Positions 26,771 through 35,112 of a stretch of 38,445 nt of DNA are shown piece by piece. The notes beneath the pieces are model-generated. The model saw only the letters and a list, made by a program, of their open reading frames with translations. It was not told the origin of the DNA and searched no databases. The position numbers were made by a program, and so were the translations under genes. Source of the stretch: Gammaproteobacteria bacterium (lineage in GTDB: Bacteria; Pseudomonadota; Gammaproteobacteria; Chromatiales; Chromatiaceae); assembly GCA_021773975.1 (NCBI GenBank), contig JAJFJN010000048.1, positions 1 through 38,445 of the forward strand. Direction: 5' to 3'. Each line of letters starts with the position of its first letter. Position 1 is the stretch's first letter.

Positions 26771-28825
26771 CTACTGAAATCTAATGCCTGCCTCTAGAGA
26801 GAATACTCTGCCAAGATGAGGAAAATCATTCATCAGAGCACCAGTAGCGTCTGGGCTTTCATATTCCTCATCCGTTAGGTTATTGATGGCAGTTTTTAGA
26901 TATAGCTCATCTTGAGTGTCAGAGAGTATAAAAGCGGTATCAAGTATTTTACTTGAACTGATATCGCTTCGAGTATCTCCTGGGGCGCGCTTCAACTTAC
27001 TGCTGTAGGTTAGGTTTGCGTTCCAATGGAGGTTAGGTAACAGCTTAATGTTAAACCCAATGTTGCCATGGTGTTTTGCAGCGCCTGGCAGCGCGCTGTC
27101 TGCAATCACATCTTCAGCATCTGTATAGGTGTAGTTGGTGTAGATATTATCTGAGCGCTTACTGCCGATTTGAAGTTCAGCCTCTATGCCTTGAAATTTA
27201 TGCTCACCAGAATTTTTATATTTTCGTGCAATGACATCGATAATATCCTTTATCTCTGTACGAAAAAGCGTGAGGCCGCCACTGATATTTTGCGCAAACT
27301 TATGATTGATGGATGTTTCAAGCGTAGAGATAATTGAAGGTTCTAACTTGTCATTGCCCGCCACAACGGGGTTGTTTTTGATAAAGAGCTCTTGAAAATT
27401 AGGAGCCTTAAAGGCTCTACCATATAGGAGCTTGTAGTAGGTACCTGGAGAGAATTGCCAAACAAAAGCAGCCCTGGGGTTAATAGTCTTACCAAAGTCA
27501 CTGTAATGGTCATAGCGTACGCCAAACGTGGCTTCTATATCATCACCAATCTCCATGACCTCTTGTACATAGAGTGCCTTAATTATGCGCTTTGCCTCGG
27601 AAGCCCATGGAGCAACTTCCCGGGTTTCACCGAGGGGAGCGAATGTGGCTGGGTTATAATTGCTAATGCTTTTTGCCTCATACAACTCTTTCACCTGCCA
27701 GACAAAACCAAAGGTAAGGGTATGGTTATCCCATTTCTTTACATCAAGCTGGCTTTCAAATCCGATATTTGTATTGTTACTGATGAGATTAGTCACTGCG
27801 CCATCTGGATAATTCACGTTACCTATTGGAGCTGGAAATGCGCGAGTAGCGCCCTCTGGATAGATCTCATATATAAAATCGACACGCCATCTGTCATAGT
27901 GAAGAGTAGAGCGCAAATGGATGTCATGGGTTAGGAATTCATCATGACTCAGCATTAGGAAGAGCTGATCTGATTTAAGGTTTGAATCATCATTCAGCGC
28001 AGAGTCGGCGCCTATGTAGCTTCCATTTCGCTGCTTATTGTAATAGAGGTTTGCATAGTATGGGCCTCTGTTAACCTTAAATTGCAGCTCTGTTTTCTCT
28101 TTTTTATCATCCGCATAACCTGAGCTTCCGAAAAGATCGCTGGAGATAAAGGTATCGGAGGCATTGCGCTTAGAGTAATTGACCAATGCAGAGATATCCC
28201 AATCATCAAATCGCTTACCGGCTAACAGACTCAGCTCTCTTTTGTCGAAACTCCCTCCGCTGACTCTCGCTTCATAGCCGTCAATAATATTGCCGTTTTT
28301 GGTGAGAATATTAATGACCGCCGTGGCTGCATTGGCACCATAGAGTGCTGAGCCTGGGCCACGGATGACCTCAATGCGCTTAATATTGTGCACCTGCATA
28401 TCCAGAAGCTGCCATGCAGCTGAGCCGGTAGAGGCATGATCCATAGCATGATTGTCGATGTTGAATAACACCAGGTCGCCTTCAGAGTTTTTGGCACCCC
28501 GCACCACGATGCTCCTCTTTCCGTAAGGCGTGGTTCTTGATATGGCTAGGCCTGGTACTCGCTCTAATACATCCGCCAATGTAAAAGCGCCCATCTTCTC
28601 AATCTCCTGGGCGGTGATTACCGTAGCGCTTGCGGGCGCCTCATAGAGGTGTTTTATATATTTGGTGGCACCATAGAGCATCTCCTCTTCATCTAATAGC
28701 ACGCCATCGTCATCCCATAGAGTGGCGTCATCAGGCAATGAAGGAACTGAATCATCCGCATAGGAATGGCAAGCAAAGCAGAATGCAAGGGTTATGACAA
28801 TTCTTCTAACCGTGGATTTGAGCAT
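26771..28825 (-). CDS. TonB-dependent outer membrane receptor
   Basis: The 684-residue protein has a signal peptide (cleavage near Ala 23) and an acidic N-terminal stretch (DDATLWDDDGVLLDEEEMLYG). The plug domain (about 60-175) has ATVITAQEIEKMGAFTLADV and the conserved IEVIRGPGSALYGANAATAV. A 22-strand barrel ends in RVFSLEAGIRFQ, with the aromatic residue one before the end. It takes up a large ligand such as a siderophore, cobalamin or another metal complex using TonB energy; the substrate is not predictable. No TonB, ExbB or ABC transporter gene is adjacent. It lies between hppA and the phosphofructokinase gene but has its own strand and terminators, so a link to pyrophosphate metabolism is doubtful. 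Confidence 0.93.
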   Translation of the reverse strand: MLKSTVRRIVITLAFCFACHSYADDSVPSLPDDATLWDDDGVLLDEEEMLYGATKYIKHLYEAPASATVITAQEIEKMGAFTLADVLERVPGLAISRTTPYGKRSIVVRGAKNSEGDLVLFNIDNHAMDHASTGSAAWQLLDMQVHNIKRIEVIRGPGSALYGANAATAVINILTKNGNIIDGYEARVSGGSFDKRELSLLAGKRFDDWDISALVNYSKRNASDTFISSDLFGSSGYADDKKEKTELQFKVNRGPYYANLYYNKQRNGSYIGADSALNDDSNLKSDQLFLMLSHDEFLTHDIHLRSTLHYDRWRVDFIYEIYPEGATRAFPAPIGNVNYPDGAVTNLISNNTNIGFESQLDVKKWDNHTLTFGFVWQVKELYEAKSISNYNPATFAPLGETREVAPWASEAKRIIKALYVQEVMEIGDDIEATFGVRYDHYSDFGKTINPRAAFVWQFSPGTYYKLLYGRAFKAPNFQELFIKNNPVVAGNDKLEPSIISTLETSINHKFAQNISGGLTLFRTEIKDIIDVIARKYKNSGEHKFQGIEAELQIGSKRSDNIYTNYTYTDAEDVIADSALPGAAKHHGNIGFNIKLLPNLHWNANLTYSSKLKRAPGDTRSDISSSKILDTAFILSDTQDELYLKTAINNLTDEEYESPDATGALMNDFPHLGRVFSLEAGIRFQ

Positions 28826-28964
28826 CAGCTATACCGATCAACTGCATCTGGGATTCCAGAGTATGAAAAAACAACGTACAAAGCAAGGTATTGTCTGTAA
28901 TTCAACTGCTTAGCTGAACACAGAAAGTTTGGTGTGGGCTCCTACGCAGAAGTGCGGAGGGTAG

Positions 28965-28999
28965 AAAAAGAACTCCTCGGATGGCAATCCGAAGAGCTC
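28965..28999 (-). terminator. Intrinsic terminator of the phosphofructokinase gene
   Basis: On the minus strand GAGCTCTTCGGAT (28999-28987) pairs with ATCCGAGGAGTTC (28982-28970), a 13-base stem with two wobble pairs and a four-base loop, followed by five T. It ends the pfp transcript 34 bases after its stop codon, separating it from the TonB receptor gene. Confidence 0.88.
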
Positions 29000-29032
29000 T
29001 AGTTGTGATGGGAAGCAACAGCGGCGTAAAGT

Positions 29033-30292
29033 TTAAAGTGCAAACTCACTCAGCTTTTTTGGTACCCCCGCATTCTTCAATGTCACATATTTAGGCAGAC
29101 CATTTTCGTATGCTGGATAATCCTCACCCTGAATCAGGGGTGACAAATATTGACGGCATGCATCGGTAATTCCAAAGCCATCCTCGGTGATGAAATTTTC
29201 TGGCATCATCTTCTCTACATTAGCCACATCGGCTAGATCAGCTGCACCAATTTCCCAGGTATAGGGAGTATCCGAGGTGCGGATGATGGCTGGCATAATG
29301 GCATTCTTACCATCTAGCACTAACTCTACTGCTGCTTTGCCCAAGGCATAGGCCTGTTTAACGTCGGTCTTGGAGGCTATATGGCGTGCGGCACGTTGCA
29401 GATAGTCAGCAACAGCCCAGTGATATTTCACACCCAGTTCTTCGCGAATAATATTGGCCACTACAGGTGCCACACCACCCAGCTGGGCATGACCAAAGGC
29501 ATCACGCAGTCCTTGGTCTGCCAGGAACTTGCCATCTGGCCCTTGCACGCCTTCAGAGACCACAACAGAGCAGTATCCGTATTGATCAATCTTTGCCTTT
29601 ACCTGGGCAATGAAGGCTGCTTTATCAAAGGTGATCTCAGGAAATAGAATAAGTATGGGAAGATCATGATCGGCATCGGCTGCTAATCCACCTGCTGCGG
29701 CAATCCACCCGGCATGTCGGCCCATTACCTCTAACACAAATGCTTTAGTAGATGTTTTGCACATAGAGGCCACATCAAAGCTTGCTTCGCGTGTTGAGAC
29801 AGCAATGTACTTTGCTACGGAACCAAAGCCCGGGCAGTTGTCAGTGATAGGCAGATCGTTATCCACTGTCTTTGGTACATGGATGGCTTGAAGAGGAAAG
29901 CCCATCTTTTCAGAGAGCTGTGAAATCTTATGACAAGTATCAGCGGAATCACCACCACCGTTATAAAAGAAGTAGCCAATGTTATGTGCCTTAAAGACTT
30001 CAATCAGTCGTTCATATTCACGCTGATTTTCTTCCAGGCTTTTCAGTTTATAACGACAAGAGCCAAAGGCCCCAGAAGGTGTTGAGCAAAGTGCGGCAAT
30101 GGCCTCATCTGACTCTTGAGAGGTATCAATCAGATCTTCAGTCAATGCACCTATGATGCCATTGCGGCCTGCATAGACATTGCCAATCTTATCGGAATGT
30201 TTACGTGCGGTTTCTATCACACCACAGGCTGATGCATTGATAACAGCGGTCACTCCACCAGACTGTGCATAAAAGGCATTTTTCATTGTCAT
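29033..30292 (-). CDS. pfp: Pyrophosphate-dependent 6-phosphofructokinase
   Basis: The enzyme reversibly transfers phosphate from PPi to fructose 6-phosphate. The 419-residue protein has the fold's opening AQSGGVTAVINAS. Asp 115 in NGGGDSADT and Lys 141 in PKTVDNDL replace the two Gly of ATP-dependent enzymes, the accepted mark of PPi use. D144 is the catalytic Asp, and the substrate loop VMGRHAGW is intact. The start is either the ATG at 30292 or the one at 30286 (MKNAFYAQ); the Shine-Dalgarno spacing favours the second. It is divergent from adenylate kinase and 2.4 kb from hppA. In methanotrophs and sulfur-oxidising symbionts pfp and hppA are neighbours, and the pair is thought to save ATP in the Calvin cycle or glycolysis. 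Confidence 0.95.
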   Translation of the reverse strand: MTMKNAFYAQSGGVTAVINASACGVIETARKHSDKIGNVYAGRNGIIGALTEDLIDTSQESDEAIAALCSTPSGAFGSCRYKLKSLEENQREYERLIEVFKAHNIGYFFYNGGGDSADTCHKISQLSEKMGFPLQAIHVPKTVDNDLPITDNCPGFGSVAKYIAVSTREASFDVASMCKTSTKAFVLEVMGRHAGWIAAAGGLAADADHDLPILILFPEITFDKAAFIAQVKAKIDQYGYCSVVVSEGVQGPDGKFLADQGLRDAFGHAQLGGVAPVVANIIREELGVKYHWAVADYLQRAARHIASKTDVKQAYALGKAAVELVLDGKNAIMPAIIRTSDTPYTWEIGAADLADVANVEKMMPENFITEDGFGITDACRQYLSPLIQGEDYPAYENGLPKYVTLKNAGVPKKLSEFAL

Positions 30293-30528
30293 GATTCCTT
30301 ATTTTGGTGGCTTCTAATAATTATGGTTAGAGAATAGCCTAATGGTTGCTTGTTACCAACTAATTATCGCTATTAACCGCAAAAACCGCATTGACTTCAA
30401 GCAATAAGTGGGAGTAGCGTACGCACTATAAAAAGACTGTTGTTAAATGCTCATTAATTAGTGTGTTTTTAAGCTAACAGTAAATTCTAATTGGGAATAA
30501 CCAAGAATATCTAAGAGGCAGAAAGGCC

Positions 30529-32055
30529 ATGAGAATAGTGCTATTGGGTGCGCCAGGTTCTGGAAAAGGAACACAGGCAAAAAAGCTGGTTGAACGGCAT
30601 GAGATACCACAGCTTTCAACAGGTGATCTACTAAGAGAAGCTGTAGCGGCAAAAACTCCGCTGGGTCTTAAGGCCAAACAAGCTATGGATGAAGGTCATC
30701 TTGTCTCTGATGATATTGTGCTTGGCATGATCAAAGAGCGCCTTAAGCAACCCGATGCAGCAAATGGTTTTATATTGGATGGCTTCCCACGCAACACAGC
30801 GCAAGCTGAAGCACTGGATGCATTGCTTGAAGAGCTTGAGCAACCACTAGATATGTCGCTGCACATTGATGTAGATCCCGACATCATCATGCAGCGGCTG
30901 GAAGGGCGACGCACCTGCGAGTCCTGTGGTCAGATGTACAACATGTACAGCAACCCGCCTGCGGTTGAAGATGTCTGTGACAAATGTGGTGGCAAGTTAC
31001 ATCAACGCAGTGATGACAACGAAGCTACCATCGATAATCGGCTGAAGGTCTATAAACAACAAACAGAACCATTGGTTGAGTACTACCAAGTTGCCAGCAA
31101 GTTAGGGCAAATTCAAGGCATCGGTGAGATTGATGAAATATTCAGCGCTGCCTGTGAAATTCTTGATGAAATTATTAGTAAAAAACGACCTGAAGCAGCA
31201 GCAGAAGAAAAGACAGCCGCGCCCGAGCCTACAGTAGAACCACCCAAACAAGAAGCCGCGCCAGAAGAGAAGCGACCTGAAAAACCAACACAACAACAGA
31301 AACCCCAAAAAAAGAAAATAGCGAAGAAGAAAATAGCAGTCAAAAAGAAGGCTGTTAAGAAAAAAGAAACAGCAACTAAGAAAGAAGCGGCTAAAAAGAA
31401 AGTCGCTTCTAAGAAGAAGGTAGCGGCCAAGAAAAAGGTGTCCAGCAAAAAGAAGGCGACTAAGAAGAAGGTGGCCAGCAAAAAGAAGGTAGCTAAGAAA
31501 AAGGTAGCCGCCGAGAAGAAGGTGGCCAGCAAAAAGAAGGCGACTAAGAAAAAGGTAGTGGTCAAGAAGAAGGTGATCAGTAAAAAGAAGGTGGCTAAGA
31601 AAAAGGTAGCGGCCAAGAAGAAGGTGGCCAGCAAAAAAAAGGTAGCTAAGAAAAAGGTAGCCGCCAAGAAGAAAGTAATCAGTAAAAAGAAGGCGACTAA
31701 GAAAAAGGTAGCGGCCAAGAAGAAGGTGGTCAGCAAAAAGAAGGTAGCTAAGAAAAAGGTAGCCGCCAAGAAGAAGGTGGTCAGCAAAAAGAAGGCGACT
31801 AAGAAAAAGGTAGCGGCCAAGAAGAAGGTGGTCAGTAAAAAGAAGGTAGCTAAGAAAAAGGTAGTGGCCAAGAAGAAGGTGGCCAGCAAAAAGAAGGCGA
31901 CTAAGAAAAAGGTAGTGGCCAAGAAGAAAGCAGCTAGTAAAAAGAAGGTGGCTAAGAAAAAGGTAGCGGCCAAGAAGAAGGTGACCAGCAAAAAGAAGGC
32001 GGCTAAGAAAAAGGTGGTGACCAAGAAGAAAACACCGGCACATAAAAAACGCTGA
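30529..32055 (+). CDS. adk: Adenylate kinase with a long histone H1-like lysine-rich tail
   Basis: Residues 1-217 are a complete adenylate kinase (2 ADP = ATP + AMP): P-loop GAPGSGKGT (7-15), STGDLLREAV, DGFPRNTAQA (84-93) and a zinc-type LID with four Cys (130, 133, 150, 153). An acidic Pro/Glu/Ala linker (about 220-260) follows. From residue 261 to 508 the chain is almost only Lys, Ala, Val, Ser and Thr in KKKVAAKKKV(V)SKKKAT-type repeats of 17 residues, like bacterial histone H1-like or AlgP-type DNA-binding tails. The frame is continuous, with no Met in the tail to start a separate protein. Adenylate kinases are normally about 215 residues. Binding of the tail to nucleic acid or polyphosphate is inference from charge. 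A terminator follows the stop codon. Confidence 0.93.
   Translation: MRIVLLGAPGSGKGTQAKKLVERHEIPQLSTGDLLREAVAAKTPLGLKAKQAMDEGHLVSDDIVLGMIKERLKQPDAANGFILDGFPRNTAQAEALDALLEELEQPLDMSLHIDVDPDIIMQRLEGRRTCESCGQMYNMYSNPPAVEDVCDKCGGKLHQRSDDNEATIDNRLKVYKQQTEPLVEYYQVASKLGQIQGIGEIDEIFSAACEILDEIISKKRPEAAAEEKTAAPEPTVEPPKQEAAPEEKRPEKPTQQQKPQKKKIAKKKIAVKKKAVKKKETATKKEAAKKKVASKKKVAAKKKVSSKKKATKKKVASKKKVAKKKVAAEKKVASKKKATKKKVVVKKKVISKKKVAKKKVAAKKKVASKKKVAKKKVAAKKKVISKKKATKKKVAAKKKVVSKKKVAKKKVAAKKKVVSKKKATKKKVAAKKKVVSKKKVAKKKVVAKKKVASKKKATKKKVVAKKKAASKKKVAKKKVAAKKKVTSKKKAAKKKVVTKKKTPAHKKR
31309..32040 (+). repeat. Tandem lysine-codon repeat in the adk tail (51-base unit)
   Basis: From about 31480 the unit is 17 codons (KKKVAA, KKKVVS, KKKVA or KKKAT), so 51 bases, in about 11 imperfect copies. 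The VA and AT versions of the last block mostly alternate, giving a 102-base higher-order period. The first part (31309-31480) is a less regular version. Strand composition is strongly purine-biased (A and G). Such arrays change copy number easily by slippage. Confidence 0.9.
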
Positions 32056-32062
32056 TAAAAAT

Positions 32063-32087
32063 AAGGGGCAGAAATGCCCCTTTTTTA
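32063..32087 (+). terminator. Intrinsic terminator of adk
   Basis: AAGGGGCA (32063-32070) pairs with TGCCCCTT (32075-32082) across the stable tetraloop GAAA, followed by a T-run to 32086. It lies eight bases after the adk stop codon. Confidence 0.92.
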
Positions 32088-32405
32088 TAGGTATCGTAAA
32101 TGATGCTGCGGTGTGCTATGGCTTTAATATGTCGTTAATTAACCGCATTATAAATCGGGCCATAAATGGAATCTGGGTTTTTGATAGGCACCTCTCAAAT
32201 ATATGGAGCAAACCAAGAAATAGCTGGTTTTGTAGTAAAGTTTGAACGAGTGTTGCTTTTTATGGCTTCTGTTTTATAAAGCAGATGATTGTTGGTTCTA
32301 AAATTTCAGTAGAGACCTCTTTAATAGCCACTGCTAACCTAGTACTCCAGCAATATTGCTTTGAAGGATAATTAATGTATTCTCTCAAGTGTTTTTCTCA
32401 ACCGA

Positions 32406-32873
32406 ATGATATTAGAGATAAGATATGCCGGCAAAAAATACCGAGTAAAGCTAACAGAAGAAGAGCGTGATTATTTAATACAGCAGGTATCAAGCGGAAA
32501 AAGTGCAGTTCGCAAACTGACCCATGCACAAATATTGCTCCACGCAGATGAAGCAGCAGCCATCGGGTCATTAAAAGATATAGACATAGTCAAGGCGGCA
32601 CACATCAGCTGCTTGACAGCAGAAAGAGTACGAAAACGGTTTGTTGAAGAAGGTTTAGAGTCAGCACTCAATCCTAAAACACAGGTACGGCGACGTGCAA
32701 AAAAGCTGGATGGAGAAGCCGAAGCTTTTTTGGTGGCAACAGCTTGCTCAGCTGCACCGGCAGGGCATGCTGATTTATTGGCAGAGCAACTGGTTGAATG
32801 CAATATCGTCGACTCTGTATCAGGAGAAACCGTTCGGAAAACATTAAAAAAAACCAACTTAAGCCTTGGTTAA
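32406..32873 (+). CDS. IS630 transposase, first frame (helix-turn-helix part)
   Basis: This 155-codon frame encodes the N-terminal DNA-binding half of the transposase, with helix-turn-helix-like segments (about 35-75 and 85-125). At A8 (32846-32853) a slip of one base back would continue the protein into the second frame, joining VRKTLKK to NQLKPWLKKCW, which restores the family sequence. Without slippage the frame ends at 32873. The ATG at 32406 has no strong ribosome binding site. Confidence 0.85.
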   Translation: MILEIRYAGKKYRVKLTEEERDYLIQQVSSGKSAVRKLTHAQILLHADEAAAIGSLKDIDIVKAAHISCLTAERVRKRFVEEGLESALNPKTQVRRRAKKLDGEAEAFLVATACSAAPAGHADLLAEQLVECNIVDSVSGETVRKTLKKTNLSLG

Positions 32874-33547
32874 AAAAATGTTGGGTTATTCCCCCAAAGG
32901 CAAATGCAGATTTTGTTTGTGCAATGGAAGATATCCTGGAAGTCTATCAACGAACTTATGATGAGAACGAAGTATTGGTCTGCATGGATGAAACCAGTAA
33001 ACAACACGTAAAAGAGACGCGCATTCCATTAGCACCGGAAGCAGGTAAGCTGGAAAAGTTTGATTATGAGTATGAAAGGAACGGGGTTAGCAATCTGTTC
33101 ATGTTACCTGCACCCCTTGAAGGATGGCGGCACGTAAAAATTACGGATCGGCATACCAAAAAAGATTGGGCGCAGTTAATCAAAGAGTTAGTTGATGAAC
33201 ACTTTCCAGGTAAAAGAATCATCCTGGTAATGGATAATTTGAATACCCATAAACTGAGTTCTTTATACGCCGCCTTTGAACCCGAAGAAGCAAGGCGAAT
33301 CGCTGAATGTTTAGAGATTCATTATACGCCGAAGCATGGCAGTTGGTTGGACATGGCAGAGATAGAAATTGGTGTGATGAGCCGTCAGTGCCTTAATAGA
33401 AGAATACCTGACCAGAAAGCATTACGGACTGAAATAGCAGCATGGCAAGAACAACGAAATCAAAAAGCTATTCGTGTGAACTGGAGGCTTGCCACCAAAG
33501 ACGCACGGATAAAATTAAAATCACTTTATCCATCAATCCAAAGTTGA
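32850..33547 (+). CDS. IS630 transposase, second frame (DDE catalytic part)
   Basis: Read after a -1 shift at the A8 tract, this frame encodes the catalytic domain. The DDE triad is visible as Asp in CMDETSKQ, Asp in VMDNLNTHK and Glu in HGSWLDMAEIE. The frame ends at 33547, a few bases inside the right inverted repeat. The open frame extends back to 32798, but that part is out of register with the transposase. Expression by programmed frameshifting is known in IS families, including IS630; a degenerated single-frame gene is the alternative. Confidence 0.88.
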
Positions 33548-33667
33548 TGGAGTACTAGCTGAAATATAACGATAAAAGATGGCAGATACTAAAGAGCCAC
33601 CGAATTAATTATTTCCTTTTTACAACAAACTAATTTCTTAATAAATTTTTCTAGCGGGAGTTCTTTA

Positions 33668-34007
33668 ATGAACAAAAAACCACTTACTTTATCCGTTGTT
33701 GTTGCAATGGTCGTTTAATTGGTCGTTCAGGCTGCTGGCCCGGCCCTACCGTTTACGGTGTTTTACATGCTTCTGTTGAGAACATTGATAACGACGCAAT
33801 GAACAACGACACCTGGGAAGTTCAAAGCCGTCAGTCACGCTTTGCATCAAAGGTGACGAAGATCTGGGTAACGGTCTGAGTGCTATCTACAAATTAGAAT
33901 TCCAGGTTGATATCGATGATACAAACGGTACAACCAGCGCAACTGTTACTGGTGCCAACAATAATGACGTAGATGCCTTCGGTGCTGGTATCATCCACAA
34001 GTTCTAA
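33668..34007 (+). pseudogene. Gram-negative porin gene remnant
   Basis: An ATG at 33668 starts a porin-like signal peptide (MNKKPLTLSVVVAMVV) that hits a TAA at once. A second frame reads VYGVLHASVENIDND and TWEVQSRQSRF, and a third reads IKGDEDLGNGLSAIYKLEFQ, where TTTGCATC appears to have lost one G. The end reads DVDAFGAGIIHKF and a stop, a typical C-terminal porin strand. A full porin has about 350 residues; here about 115 remain, so the middle of the barrel is deleted besides at least two small lesions. The IS630 element ends 111 bases upstream and probably separates the gene from its promoter. Confidence 0.88.
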
Positions 34008-34032
34008 GTTTTAGCTTAAAATTTGCGGTATT

Positions 34033-34060
34033 AAAACGGAACCTTCGGGTTCCGTTTTTT
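34033..34060 (+). terminator. Terminator of the former porin gene
   Basis: AACGGAACC pairs with GGTTCCGTT around a TTCG tetraloop (34043-34046 region), followed by a run of T to 34060. The signal is intact although the gene before it is broken. Confidence 0.9.
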
Positions 34061-34133
34061 GTGGGTTGAAAAATTTGATATACTTTTAAAACTCTAACCA
34101 TGATGATAGTTAGGTCTCAATAGAGGGAAAATT

Positions 34134-34403
34134 ATGCCGTCAATATCAGCATTCTATGGAATGATAATCTATATGTATTTCATGGATAATAGAAGGCATA
34201 AGCTTCCACATATCCATGTAAAATATCAAGAGCATGAGGTCATTGTAGAAATTCCTGAAGGTAATGTCCTTGAAGGGAGCATACCCGCATCAAAAATGAA
34301 GCTCCTTCAGGCATGGATTGAAATACATAAAGACGAGCTTATGGCAGATTGGGAGTTGGCAGTATCTGGAGAGCATCCTTACAAAATTGAGCCACTGAGG
34401 TAA
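34134..34403 (+). CDS. DUF4160 protein, possible toxin-antitoxin partner
   Basis: The 89-residue protein matches DUF4160: it starts MPSISAFYGMIIYMYF, has the His-rich strand HKLPHIHVKY (about 22-31), the EIPEGNVLEG strand and the C-terminal helix WIEIHKDELMADWELA. A GAGGG sequence lies six bases before the ATG. Four bases separate it from a DUF2442 gene; the two families are commonly paired and predicted to be a toxin-antitoxin or regulatory pair, but activity is not established. Confidence 0.88.
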   Translation: MPSISAFYGMIIYMYFMDNRRHKLPHIHVKYQEHEVIVEIPEGNVLEGSIPASKMKLLQAWIEIHKDELMADWELAVSGEHPYKIEPLR

Positions 34404-34407
34404 TGCA

Positions 34408-34647
34408 ATGAACCCAAGGGTAAGCAAAGCATCAGCAGCCAATAATTATCAATTAAACCTTGTTTTTACTAATGGTGAGCATGGTGTTTTTGACTGTTCA
34501 AAAATGCTTGATTTTGGTGTATTCAAAGAGCTAAGAAACAAGCATTATTTTAAACAGGTAAAAGTAATTGATGGCACAGTAGTGTGGCCAAATGAGCAAG
34601 ATATATGTCCTGATACGCTTTATTTGGATGCGAAAAAAAGTGACTAA
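34408..34647 (+). CDS. DUF2442 protein, partner of DUF4160
   Basis: The 79-residue protein matches DUF2442: LVFTNGEHGVFDCSKMLDFGVF, then ELRNKHYFKQVKVIDGTVVWPNEQDICPDTLY. The ending PNE.DICPDTLY is the family hallmark. A GAGG at the end of the upstream gene serves as ribosome binding site, so the two are coupled. Which of the two would be the antitoxin is not known. Confidence 0.9.
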   Translation: MNPRVSKASAANNYQLNLVFTNGEHGVFDCSKMLDFGVFKELRNKHYFKQVKVIDGTVVWPNEQDICPDTLYLDAKKSD

Positions 34648-34680
34648 TAACACTCAGCGGATATAAATATCCAAAACCAG

Positions 34681-35112
34681 ATGGAAAGTGGCAATATGAT
34701 TGAGCCTGATATTCGTTGGATACAGCGTTTTAATAATTTTCAGCGTGCTTTTTTATTGTTACGTGAGGCAATGGAAAATGATATGGATAGTCTGAGCCAG
34801 CTGGAAAAAGAAGGCATTATTCAGCGTTTTGAATATACCTTTGAGCTGGCCTGGAAAGTGCTCAAAGATAAAATGGAATATGATGGTATTGTTCTAGATA
34901 AAATCTCGCCTAAAGCTGTGGTGAGAGAGGCCTATGCTGCGAAATATATTCAGGATGCTGAAGTTTGGTTAAGGATGATCGATGACCGAAATTTAGTGAG
35001 CCATACTTATGATTTTGCAAAATTCGAAGCCGTAATTAAAATTATTGATAAAAGTTATTTGCCCATGCTGCAAGAGTGGTATCTGGAGCTGCTGGCAGAA
35101 ATAAATAACTAA
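34681..35112 (+). CDS. HepT-like / nucleotidyltransferase substrate-binding protein (HI0074 family)
   Basis: The 143-residue helical protein matches the HI0074 family: FNNFQRAFLLLREA, FEYTFELAWKVLKDKMEYDGI, SPKAVVREAY and the Arg/His motif DRNLVSHTYD (about 102-111). Related HepT toxins use an R-x4-6-Y-x-H motif; here the Arg and His are kept in a slightly different arrangement. The true start may be Met 6 (34696), since the first ATG has no ribosome binding site. Its stop overlaps the start of the nucleotidyltransferase gene by one base (TAATG). The pair is likely a type VII-like toxin-antitoxin module. Confidence 0.88.
   Translation: MESGNMIEPDIRWIQRFNNFQRAFLLLREAMENDMDSLSQLEKEGIIQRFEYTFELAWKVLKDKMEYDGIVLDKISPKAVVREAYAAKYIQDAEVWLRMIDDRNLVSHTYDFAKFEAVIKIIDKSYLPMLQEWYLELLAEINN

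Larger units (their letters stand above)
32342..33555 (+). mobile_element. IS630-family insertion sequence, apparently complete
   Basis: Terminal inverted repeats are GTACTCCAGCAA (32342-32353) at the left and its near-complement TTGATGGAGTAC (33544-33555) at the right, 11 of 12 matching. TA dinucleotides flank both ends (32340-32341, 33556-33557), as expected for the TA target duplication of this family. The 1214-base element carries one transposase in two overlapping frames. It sits between the adk terminator and a broken porin gene. Confidence 0.9.

Noticed and set aside
28766-28780. CxxCH haem-binding motif (CFACH) at residues 16-20 of the TonB receptor
   Set aside because: It lies inside the cleaved signal peptide, so it cannot hold haem in the mature protein.
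31393-32037. Short regular repeats considered as a CRISPR array
   Set aside because: Repeats are contiguous, code for protein in one frame and have no unique spacers.
31102-32043. Long minus-strand open frames (about 300 codons) opposite the adk tail, rich in Leu and Phe
   Set aside because: They are the complement of the lysine-repeat tail; AAG/AAA codons read backwards give Phe and Leu. No start signal or family supports them.
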